Assembly: GCA_900313745.1 (NCBI GenBank)
Contig: OMSM01000333.1
Location: forward strand, 1 to 5,006
Direction: 5' to 3'
Length of the DNA stretch: 5,006 bases
From: an uncultured Lachnospiraceae bacterium
GTDB taxonomy: Bacteria; Bacillota; Clostridia; Lachnospirales; Lachnospiraceae
A model generated the notes under the pieces. The model saw only the letters and a list, made by a program, of their open reading frames with translations. It did no database searches and was not told where the DNA came from. Within the stretch, counting starts at the first letter, position 1, and every line of letters starts with the position of its first letter. A program made the translations under genes and the position numbers. This document shows positions 1 through 5,006 of the stretch, one piece after another.

Positions 1-38
1 CCCTGATGCCGCAATAATCCCGCGACGCTGCTTAGTTT
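1..38. other. Unassigned bases downstream of nadE
   Basis: These 38 bases follow the nadE stop. I see no start codon on the minus strand, no clear hairpin followed by a T-run, and no recognisable coding end. A terminator or the next gene may lie beyond the edge. Confidence 0.4.
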
Positions 39-2009
39 TTACTCCAGACCGTCGAGGCGCTTAATCCACGCGCTCACGGACGCATCGCTCGGCATCCGCC
101 AGTCTCCTCTCGGGGAGAGGGCGGCAGATCCCACCTTCGGACCGTCCGGAAGACATGAACGCTTGAACTGCTGGGTAAAGAAGCGCCAGTAGAACTTCTT
201 CAGCCACTTCAGTATTGCTGCCCTGTCAAATTCCCCGGCGAACGCGGATTCCGCGATGCGCAGGATCTTCTCCGGAGGGAACCCGAAGCGCAGCATATAG
301 TAGAGGAAGAAGTCGTGAAGCTCGTACGGGCCGACGATATCCTCCGTTTTCTGTGCGATTTTCCCGTCCTCGGAGGGAGGAAGGAGTTCCGGCGAGACCG
401 GAGTATCGAGAATGTCGAGAAGCACCTCGCGAAGGCCCTGTCCGCAGTCCTCTCCGGAAATACTCTCCGCGGGCTTCTCCGCCTCCGCCTCAGCTTCCTC
501 CGCACAGTACGCGACGAGATGCCTCACAAGCGTCTTGGGAACGCCGCCGTTGACACCGTACATCGACATGTGGTCGCCGTTGTAGGTTGCCCAGCCGAGC
601 GCCAGCTCGGAGAGATCCCCTGTCCCGACCACAAGACCGTTAATCTGGTTCGCAAGATCCATCAGCACCTGTGTGCGCTCCCTGGCCTGGGCGTTCTCAT
701 AGGTCACATCCCTGGCCTCAGGATCATGTCCAATATCCGCGAAGTGCTGCCGCACCGCCGCGGCGATGGGCACTTCCTTCAGGACTGCTCCGAGGGAGAC
801 AGCGAGCCGGCAGGCGTTGCCGTAAGTCCGGTCCGTCGTCCCGAAGCAGGGCATGGTAACCGCGAGTATGCCGTCTCTCTCCAGTCCAAGGAGATCGAAG
901 GCCCTTGCCGTGACGAGAAGGGCAAGCGTGGAGTCCAGGCCGCCGGAGACGCCGACTACCGCGGCCTTCGAGCCGATCCGGCGCATTCTTTCCGCAAGTC
1001 CTCTCGCCTGAATCGCGAGAATCTCCTCCGCACGCTCCTTCCTCAGCGCGGGGTCCGCGGGGACGAAGGGCCTCGGATCGAAGCTTCTGGTAAGCTTTGT
1101 CTCCGTCTCCGCGAGCGGGAGATGAAGGACCAGGTAGTCCTCCCTTCCCTCCGGCACGAATGTGCTCATTCTGCGGCGCTCCGCGGCGATCTTCTGCACG
1201 TCGATCTCCGAGACCGTAATCCCGGGCTTAAATAGTTCGCCCTCCGCGAGCACTGCGCCGTTCTCCGCGATCATGCTCTGTCCGCCGAAGACCAGGTCGG
1301 TTGTGGACTCCCCTTCTCCCGCATCCGCATAGATATAGGCGCAGACGGTTCTCGCGCTCACGTTCCGGATCAGCTCTCTGCGGTACGCCCCCTTTCCGAC
1401 CACCTCATCGGAGGCGGAAAGGTTGACGATCACCGTCGCTCCGGCAAGGGAGTGCCGGATGTCCGGGGCGTCGGCGACCCAGAGATCTTCGCAGATCTCC
1501 GCCGCCACAACGAGCTCGCCCGAATTCCCGAGATCGAAGAGAATGCGGCTTCCCGCGGGCACCCTGCTGCCCCTGTCCCAGGGAAGCGGGACGACGGTGT
1601 TTACTCCCCTGCCTGAGGAGAAATGCCTCGCCTCATAGAATTCCGCGTAATTGGGGATGTGAATCTTGGGAATAAACGCAAGTACCCTGCCGCCCGAGAC
1701 CGCCGCGGCAGCGTTATAAAGTTTTCCCTCCAGAACGAGCGGTGTACCGACGAAAACCAGCGCATCGCTGCCCTCCGTCGCACCGGCGATTCTTTTCAGC
1801 GCTTCCGCCGCGGCGTCAAGAAGCGGCTTCTGCAGGAAGAGATCGCCGCAGGTATATCCGGTGACGGAAAGCTCAGGAAAGACAATGATTTTTGCCTCCT
1901 CCGCAAGCGCCTCCCTTATTCCGCCGATAATCTCCTCCGCGTTCGCCGCGGGATCCGCGACATGCACCACAGGCGTCACCGCCGCAGCTTTAATGAATCC
2001 GTCCTTCAT
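39..2009 (-). CDS. nadE: Glutamine-dependent NAD+ synthetase
   Basis: A 656-residue two-domain enzyme that makes NAD+ from deamido-NAD+, ATP and glutamine, releasing AMP, PPi and glutamate, the last step of NAD+ synthesis in the cytoplasm. The N-terminal carbon-nitrogen hydrolase (nitrilase-type) domain, about 5-300, frees ammonia from glutamine; its Glu-Lys-Cys triad is visible at E46 (VFPELSVTGY), K115 (FIPKIHIPNY) and C173 (AAEICEDLW). The C-terminal synthetase domain, about 325-650, has the ATP-binding PP-loop SGGLDS at 355-360, then GTGDLSELALGWATYNGDHMS (462-482), NGGVPKTLV (487-495), LLDILDTPVSPELLP (530-544) and the closing SPRGDWRMPSDAS (632-644). An Ala/Glu-rich stretch at about 503-526 looks longer than in relatives I recall. 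The frame is open to 2165, but those 52 extra codons overlap the hslO end, span the intergenic hairpin and resemble no family sequence. It is 58 bases after hslO and ends in TAA. Length fits the Clostridia type of NadE. Confidence 0.96.
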   Translation of the reverse strand: MKDGFIKAAAVTPVVHVADPAANAEEIIGGIREALAEEAKIIVFPELSVTGYTCGDLFLQKPLLDAAAEALKRIAGATEGSDALVFVGTPLVLEGKLYNAAAAVSGGRVLAFIPKIHIPNYAEFYEARHFSSGRGVNTVVPLPWDRGSRVPAGSRILFDLGNSGELVVAAEICEDLWVADAPDIRHSLAGATVIVNLSASDEVVGKGAYRRELIRNVSARTVCAYIYADAGEGESTTDLVFGGQSMIAENGAVLAEGELFKPGITVSEIDVQKIAAERRRMSTFVPEGREDYLVLHLPLAETETKLTRSFDPRPFVPADPALRKERAEEILAIQARGLAERMRRIGSKAAVVGVSGGLDSTLALLVTARAFDLLGLERDGILAVTMPCFGTTDRTYGNACRLAVSLGAVLKEVPIAAAVRQHFADIGHDPEARDVTYENAQARERTQVLMDLANQINGLVVGTGDLSELALGWATYNGDHMSMYGVNGGVPKTLVRHLVAYCAEEAEAEAEKPAESISGEDCGQGLREVLLDILDTPVSPELLPPSEDGKIAQKTEDIVGPYELHDFFLYYMLRFGFPPEKILRIAESAFAGEFDRAAILKWLKKFYWRFFTQQFKRSCLPDGPKVGSAALSPRGDWRMPSDASVSAWIKRLDGLE

Positions 2010-2016
2010 CGCTGTA

Positions 2017-2020
2017 CCTC
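2017..2020 (-). promoter_or_regulatory. Modest Shine-Dalgarno supporting the nadE start at 2009
   Basis: The minus strand reads GAGG, then TACAGCG, then ATG, a four-base Shine-Dalgarno with a seven-base spacer. It supports the ATG at 2009 rather than the in-frame ATG at 2165, which lies inside hslO. The match is weaker than those of the membrane gene and hslO. Confidence 0.6.
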
Positions 2021-2030
2021 GTCCCGCTGA

Positions 2031-2057
2031 GGCAAAACCTGCGAATGCGGTTTTGCC
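2031..2057 (-). other. Perfect 9-bp inverted repeat (RNA hairpin) between hslO and nadE
   Basis: On the plus strand GGCAAAACC (2031-2039) and GGTTTTGCC (2049-2057) are exact reverse complements around a 9-base loop. In the minus-strand transcript the loop can close further (GC with GC around AUUC, one A bulged). It starts about 10 bases after the hslO stop and ends about 10 bases before the nadE Shine-Dalgarno. No T-run follows on the minus strand, so it is unlikely to be a simple intrinsic terminator. It could stabilise the hslO 3' end, mark a processing site, or lower nadE translation. Confidence 0.6.
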
Positions 2058-2067
2058 GGATGCGGCC

Positions 2068-2970
2068 TTAAGCTTTCTCCCCCAGAAGAGACCGCATCTC
2101 CTCCGGGGTAAACACATACTTCGTCCTGCAGAACTCGCAGACCAGTTCCTGGTCCCTGCCTTCATTAATCATGCTGTCAAGCTCCTCCCGGCCGAGGGAG
2201 AGCATGACCTTCTCCACCTTGCTTCTCGAGCAGGTGCACTGAAACTGCACCGGCTTCCTGTCGGTGATCTTCACCTCGAAGCCGCCCATGGCAAGCTGAA
2301 GCATCTGTTCGGGAGTATATCCGTTCTCCAGGAGAGTGGTGACCGCCGGAAGTCCCGCGAGGTTCTGCTCCAGCCTGTCCAACAGGCTGTCCTCCGCAAA
2401 AGGCATCATCTGAAGAATGAAGCCCCCGGCACAGCGCACCGTGTTCTCCGGATTCATCAGCACTCCCAGGCCCACCGCGGAGGGAATCTGCTCGGAGGAG
2501 GCGTAATACCACGCGATGTCCTCGGCGACCTCCCCGGTCCTTAAGTCCACAGTGCCGGAGTAGGGCTCCTTCAGCCCCAGATCCCGGATCACGGTAAGCG
2601 TACCGTTCCCGATGATCCCCCCGACATTTAGATGCTTCATCTTGTTGGCGGGCATGAGCGCCAGGGGGTTCATCGCGAATCCCCGCACATTTCCGGCGTT
2701 ATCCGCCGACACGGTGTATCCCTGCACAGGCCCGTCGCCGCGCATCTCAAGCGTGATGAGGTCCGTATCGTTCTTCATCATCCCGCCCATCATCAATGCA
2801 GCGCTCATCAGCCTTCCCATCGCCGCCGTAACCACCGGGCTGGAGCCGTGGATCTGCCTCGCCCTCTCGGCGACGCCGCCCGAGGTCACCGCATACGCCC
2901 TGACCTGCGGCTCACCCGCGGCGTTCGGCGCCGCTGTTGCCTGAACCATGTAATCTGTGTATTCTGCCAT
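2068..2970 (-). CDS. hslO: Hsp33 redox-regulated molecular chaperone
   Basis: A 300-residue cytoplasmic holdase, close to the usual length of about 290-300. In the family, reduced Hsp33 binds zinc through four cysteines and is inactive; oxidation forms disulfides, releases zinc and unfolds the linker, giving an ATP-independent chaperone that binds unfolding proteins. All four cysteines are present: CxC at 245/247 and CxxC at 278/281, with 30 residues between the pairs. The N-terminal domain shows family blocks: SSPVVTAAMGRLMSAALMMGG (43-63), RGDGPVQGYTVSADNAGNVRGF (77-98), GNGTLTVIRDLGLKEPYSG (121-139) and EDIAWYYASSEQIPSAVGLGV (150-170). The linker includes GYTPEQMLQLAMGGFEVKI (217-235). I chose the start at 2970 because of its Shine-Dalgarno; starting at 2982 would add only four residues. 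It follows the methyltransferase by 48 bases and precedes nadE by 58. Nothing essential is missing, so a functional redox switch is expected. Confidence 0.96.
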   Translation of the reverse strand: MAEYTDYMVQATAAPNAAGEPQVRAYAVTSGGVAERARQIHGSSPVVTAAMGRLMSAALMMGGMMKNDTDLITLEMRGDGPVQGYTVSADNAGNVRGFAMNPLALMPANKMKHLNVGGIIGNGTLTVIRDLGLKEPYSGTVDLRTGEVAEDIAWYYASSEQIPSAVGLGVLMNPENTVRCAGGFILQMMPFAEDSLLDRLEQNLAGLPAVTTLLENGYTPEQMLQLAMGGFEVKITDRKPVQFQCTCSRSKVEKVMLSLGREELDSMINEGRDQELVCEFCRTKYVFTPEEMRSLLGEKA

Positions 2971-2976
2971 CTTACT

Positions 2977-2980
2977 CTCC
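2977..2980 (-). promoter_or_regulatory. Shine-Dalgarno that decides the hslO start
   Basis: The minus strand reads GGAG, then AGTAAG, then ATG, placing a Shine-Dalgarno six bases upstream of the ATG at 2970. The in-frame ATG at 2982 has no purine-rich site in the 20 bases before it and itself overlaps this GGAG. The 2970 start is therefore preferred. Confidence 0.75.
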
Positions 2981-3018
2981 ATGCCGAGCTCTATGTGCGA
3001 GTCACGCGCCGGGAAACT

Positions 3019-3798
3019 TTATCCAAGCACCGCGCGCACCCTGCCGGAATCCCCGCTCACCGCGCCGCCTTCCTCGCCGTCCTCCTCGAAGAGGACCTCC
3101 AGCCCGGCGTCCGCGGCGCACTCCCGGATCTCCTCCGGCGTGTACCCTCTCTGGAAGTGTACCTCGACACTCCTCAGGAAAGGGGCGCCGTCCGAAGCGG
3201 GATCACTCCCCGGGGCTGCAGCGAACAGCGTGAGCTCATATTCGTTGATGTGCTCCTCCTCATGATAATAGTTTTCCCAGATAAACGCACAGTCGTCGCG
3301 GCTCTCCGCGATTGTCGCATCCCCGATCTCGTCGCGGTACCGGTGCGGCGTGGTATAGTCGAAAACCAGAACGCCCCCGGGCTTCAGTGCCCTCTTCACC
3401 GCGGCGAAGAAGCGTGTCACGTCCCCGGCGCTCAGGAGATAGTTGACGCAGTCGCACACGGATACCACGGCATCCGCCTGTTCCCCGGGATCCAGTTCCC
3501 TCATGTCCTGGCAGATATAGAGGATGTCACTCCCCGTCTCCTGCCGCCTTCTCTCCGCCTCGGCGAGCATGTCCTCCGAGATGTCGGCTCCGGTCACCCG
3601 GTACCCCCTCGCACTGAGAAGTTCGGAAAAAACTCCCGTGCCGCAGCCGGCGTCCACAACGTGGAGGCGCTCCGCGTTCCCTTCCGCGTTACCAAGATAC
3701 TTCCGGATGAGCCCGTCTGTCCTGTCCGCCCATTCCTCATATGGCACGTTGTCCATAAACCGGTCGTAGACCTTTGCAAAACTGGTGTACTCGTTCAT
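3019..3798 (-). CDS. Class I SAM-dependent methyltransferase, YqeM-like
   Basis: A 259-residue soluble protein with a Rossmann-type methyltransferase fold. Motif I, VVDAGCGTG, is at 47-55 and binds SAM. The acidic end of strand 2 is Asp72 in GADISEDML. QDMRE (97-101) supplies the residues near the adenine. Motif IV-like DAVVSVCDCVNYL is at 109-121, and LKPGGVLVFD at 138-147. The N-terminus (FAKVYDRFMDNVPYEEW) and the order of motifs resemble Bacillus subtilis YqeM as I recall it, a putative methyltransferase without an established substrate. An insertion-like, Gly/Asp/Ser-rich stretch lies at 196-206, and another acidic Gly-rich stretch at 238-252 near the C-terminus. The ATG at 3798 is preceded by AAGGGGAG four to six bases upstream. 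The gene ends 48 bases before hslO. Small-molecule, tRNA or protein targets are all possible; the sequence does not decide. Confidence 0.88.
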   Translation of the reverse strand: MNEYTSFAKVYDRFMDNVPYEEWADRTDGLIRKYLGNAEGNAERLHVVDAGCGTGVFSELLSARGYRVTGADISEDMLAEAERRRQETGSDILYICQDMRELDPGEQADAVVSVCDCVNYLLSAGDVTRFFAAVKRALKPGGVLVFDYTTPHRYRDEIGDATIAESRDDCAFIWENYYHEEEHINEYELTLFAAAPGSDPASDGAPFLRSVEVHFQRGYTPEEIRECAADAGLEVLFEEDGEEGGAVSGDSGRVRAVLG

Positions 3799-3812
3799 CG
3801 CTCTCCCCTTGC

Positions 3813-3842
3813 GCCGGCCCTGCGTGACTGCCGCATTCCGGC
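3813..3842 (-). other. Interrupted inverted repeat between the membrane gene and the methyltransferase gene
   Basis: In the 57-base gap, GCCGG at 3813-3817 can pair with CCGGC at 3838-3842. Inside it, TGCG at 3821-3824 can pair with CGCA at 3832-3835, closing a 7-base loop. A 3/2-base internal loop separates the two stems. No T-run follows on the minus strand, so it does not look like an intrinsic terminator. In GC-rich DNA a stem this short may be chance. If formed, it would lie a few bases upstream of the methyltransferase Shine-Dalgarno. Confidence 0.3.
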
Positions 3843-3855
3843 CGCCTTCCCCGGC

Positions 3856-4356
3856 CTAGTTAAGAATCGCGCCGAGAAGGCCGTAGGAAACAATGGACAT
3901 GATGAGCGTCGCGAGAAGCACACCGATAAAGATCGCCTTCGTTGCCTTCTTTATGTCCATCTCGAGCAGGGTCGCGATCAGCGATCCCGTCCAGGCACCT
4001 GTCCCGGGGAGCGGAATTCCCACGAAGAGGAGAAGTCCCCAGAATTCACCGCGGGACATGTTCGTGCCCTTGTTCAGCGCGCGGTTTTCCAGCTTCTCTA
4101 TGAAAGGACGGCAGAAACTGATCTTCTTCAGCCACTGAAATATCTGCTTGATGAAGAGCAGGATAAACGGCACCGGGATGAGGTTCCCGATAATGCAGAT
4201 CGGCACCGCCTGCCGGATGTCCACCTTAAGCAGAGAGGCCGCAAGCAGTCCCCCGCGGCACTCCAGGATGGGGAAAAGTGAGACGATAAAAACAACGAGC
4301 TGCGCGGAAATATGCTGTCCCAGCGTAGCCGCAAACCATTGTGCAAGTGATTCCAT
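3856..4356 (-). CDS. Small integral membrane protein, putative small multidrug export family (COG2426 / Sm_multidrug_ex)
   Basis: A 166-residue protein, mostly hydrophobic, with no signal peptide. Recognised by the conserved blocks FPILECRGGLLAASLL (28-43), GNLIPVPFILLF (57-68) and GIPLPGTGAWTGSLIATLL (113-131), typical of this family. Hydrophobic stretches lie at about 18-31, 35-43, 51-70, 105-131 and 140-163. A polar, basic stretch at about 71-104 separates two halves. The halves align without gaps at an offset of 88 residues (21-65 against 109-153), with Pro29/117, Gly36/124, Asp46/134, Ile47/135 and Gly57/145 shared. From memory, this family has been linked to the DedA/TMEM41 superfamily, whose members have paired re-entrant loops. 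The 'multidrug export' name is a historic label with weak support, so substrate and direction are unknown. The gene begins 10 bases after hisC with an excellent Shine-Dalgarno and ends in TAG. Family confidence is high; function confidence is low. Confidence 0.88.
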   Translation of the reverse strand: MESLAQWFAATLGQHISAQLVVFIVSLFPILECRGGLLAASLLKVDIRQAVPICIIGNLIPVPFILLFIKQIFQWLKKISFCRPFIEKLENRALNKGTNMSRGEFWGLLLFVGIPLPGTGAWTGSLIATLLEMDIKKATKAIFIGVLLATLIMSIVSYGLLGAILN

Positions 4357-4362
4357 AAAATA

Positions 4363-4368
4363 CTCCTT
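4363..4368 (-). promoter_or_regulatory. Shine-Dalgarno overlapping the hisC stop codon
   Basis: The minus strand reads AAGGAG, then TATTTT, then ATG, giving a near-ideal Shine-Dalgarno six bases from the start at 4356. Its first two bases belong to the TAA stop of hisC, so ribosomes finishing hisC arrive on the initiation site of the next gene. Translational coupling is an inference from this geometry. Confidence 0.85.
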
Positions 4369-5006
4369 AACTTCCTGACCGGATAATCTCTCTTAACGCG
4401 GAGGCCACTTCCTCCATTTCCTCCCGGGTCCCTATAGTGATCCTTAAATAATCCTCGATCCTGGGCTTCGCGAAGTGCCTCACCAGGATGCCTCTTTCTC
4501 TCAGCGCATCCTTTAATTCCGCGCCGGCGAAGAGCGGGTGTCTCGCGAAAACGAAATTAGTCCTCGACCTCGCGAAACAGAAGCCCATCTCCTCCAGCTC
4601 GTCCTCGAAGTGCTCGCGGACGTCGATTATTTTACCGGTTATCTCCCTTAAGTACGCGTGGTCTCTCGCGGCGGCAGTTCCGGCAATGATGGAGGGAAGG
4701 TTCATCGTGTAGGAATTCACCGAGAACTTGACGTCCTTCATCGCCCGGATCAGCTCCGGACAGCCCATCGCGTATCCTATCCTCATTCCGGCCATAGCTC
4801 TGGATTTGGAGAAGGTCTGCACCACGATCAGGTTGTCGTACTCCTTTATGAGAGGAAGCGCGCTCTCCGCACCGAAGTCGACGTAGGCCTCATCCACGAT
4901 GACCAGATTCTCCGGATTGCCTTCGATGATCCTCCGGATCTCCTTAAGGGGAAGCTCCACGCCGGTCGGTGCGTTGGGATTGGCAATCACAACTCCGCCG
5001 TTTTCG
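4367..5006 (-). CDS. hisC: Histidinol-phosphate aminotransferase, C-terminal part (5' end outside window)
   Basis: PLP-dependent, fold-type I aminotransferase. HisC converts imidazole-acetol phosphate plus glutamate to histidinol phosphate plus 2-oxoglutarate in histidine synthesis, in the cytoplasm. The window shows the last 212 residues; against a usual length of about 350-360, roughly 140 N-terminal residues are missing. Numbering from the window edge, I see NPNAPTG at 9-15, the DEAY motif at 38-41 (Asp for the PLP ring nitrogen, Tyr for its hydroxyl), and FSKSR with the Schiff-base Lys at 67, followed by AGMRIGY with a phosphate-contacting Arg at 75. Near the end is RHFxKPRIxDYLRITIGT, whose Arg at 188 would bind the substrate carboxylate. 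That ending favours HisC over the related CobD decarboxylase. The frame stays open to the edge (it reads ENGGVV before IANPNAP), so the GTG at 4990 is an internal valine codon, not a start. The TAA stop overlaps the next gene's ribosome-binding site. Substrate is inferred; a relaxed aromatic aminotransferase activity cannot be excluded. Confidence 0.93.
   Translation of the reverse strand, partial: ENGGVVIANPNAPTGVELPLKEIRRIIEGNPENLVIVDEAYVDFGAESALPLIKEYDNLIVVQTFSKSRAMAGMRIGYAMGCPELIRAMKDVKFSVNSYTMNLPSIIAGTAAARDHAYLREITGKIIDVREHFEDELEEMGFCFARSRTNFVFARHPLFAGAELKDALRERGILVRHFAKPRIEDYLRITIGTREEMEEVASALREIIRSGS

Noticed and set aside
315..1235. A 306-codon open frame on the plus strand.
   Set aside because: It is entirely antisense to nadE, is rich in Arg and His, and shows no known domain. 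Long antisense frames are common in GC-rich coding DNA.
2054..2067. GCCGGATGCGGC, identical to the core of enterobacterial REP elements as I remember it.
   Set aside because: Only one half is present, the paired second arm is missing, and the other genes point to Clostridia. A chance match at the end of hslO is more likely.
2010..2165. A 52-codon N-terminal extension of nadE starting at 2165.
   Set aside because: It overlaps the last part of hslO in another frame, translates the hairpin gap, and is unlike any NadE N-terminus. The ATG at 2009 begins the conserved hydrolase domain and has a Shine-Dalgarno.
2632..4281. A 549-codon open frame on the plus strand.
   Set aside because: It lies antisense across hslO, the methyltransferase and the membrane gene and also spans their gaps. 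Its product is Arg/His/Pro-rich, as expected from antisense reading of GC-rich genes, and shows no recognisable domain. The opposite-strand genes have full sets of family motifs.
4367..4990. A complete short aminotransferase starting at GTG 4990.
   Set aside because: The frame continues to the window edge with family sequence before the GTG, and a 207-residue protein would lack the N-terminal part of the PLP fold. It is hisC cut by the window.
1..5006. A defence, mobile or other undescribed multi-gene system.
   Set aside because: All five genes belong to known, mostly housekeeping families. I saw no transposase, integrase, direct repeat array, tRNA gene or change in base use that would suggest an acquired element.

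Overview
The window holds five genes, all on the minus strand. They read from high to low coordinates with gaps of only 10 to 58 bases, and I see no terminator between them. In transcription order they are: the C-terminal part of a histidinol-phosphate aminotransferase (hisC, cut by the right edge), a small membrane protein of the 'putative small multidrug export' family, a class I SAM-dependent methyltransferase resembling Bacillus YqeM, the redox-regulated chaperone Hsp33 (hslO), and a glutamine-dependent NAD+ synthetase (nadE). The layout suggests one co-directional operon, or two overlapping transcription units. The left 38 bases after nadE contain nothing I can assign.

The DNA is GC-rich. 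The protein types and their wording (two-domain NadE with the LLDILDTPVSPELLP segment, Hsp33 with CxC...CxxC, HisC with NPNAPTG and a RHFxKPRIxDYLRITIGT ending) suggest a GC-rich member of the Bacillota, class Clostridia, most likely Lachnospiraceae or a near relative. This placement is from memory of family sequences, not from a search.

The genes do not form one obvious pathway. HisC acts in histidine synthesis, NadE makes NAD+, Hsp33 protects unfolding proteins under oxidative stress, and the specific roles of the methyltransferase and the membrane protein are unknown. The tightest junction is hisC to the membrane gene: the Shine-Dalgarno of the second overlaps the stop codon of the first. 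Between hslO and nadE lies a perfect 9-bp inverted repeat with no T-run, so it looks like an mRNA structure rather than a terminator.

Two start sites need care. For nadE, the longest open frame begins inside hslO, but the conserved protein begins 52 codons later at 2009. For hslO, a methionine four codons into the open frame (2970) has the good Shine-Dalgarno, not the first one at 2982.

I found no evidence of a previously undescribed system. The region looks like chromosomal housekeeping. The most interesting sequence-level observation is a gap-free internal duplication in the small membrane protein.
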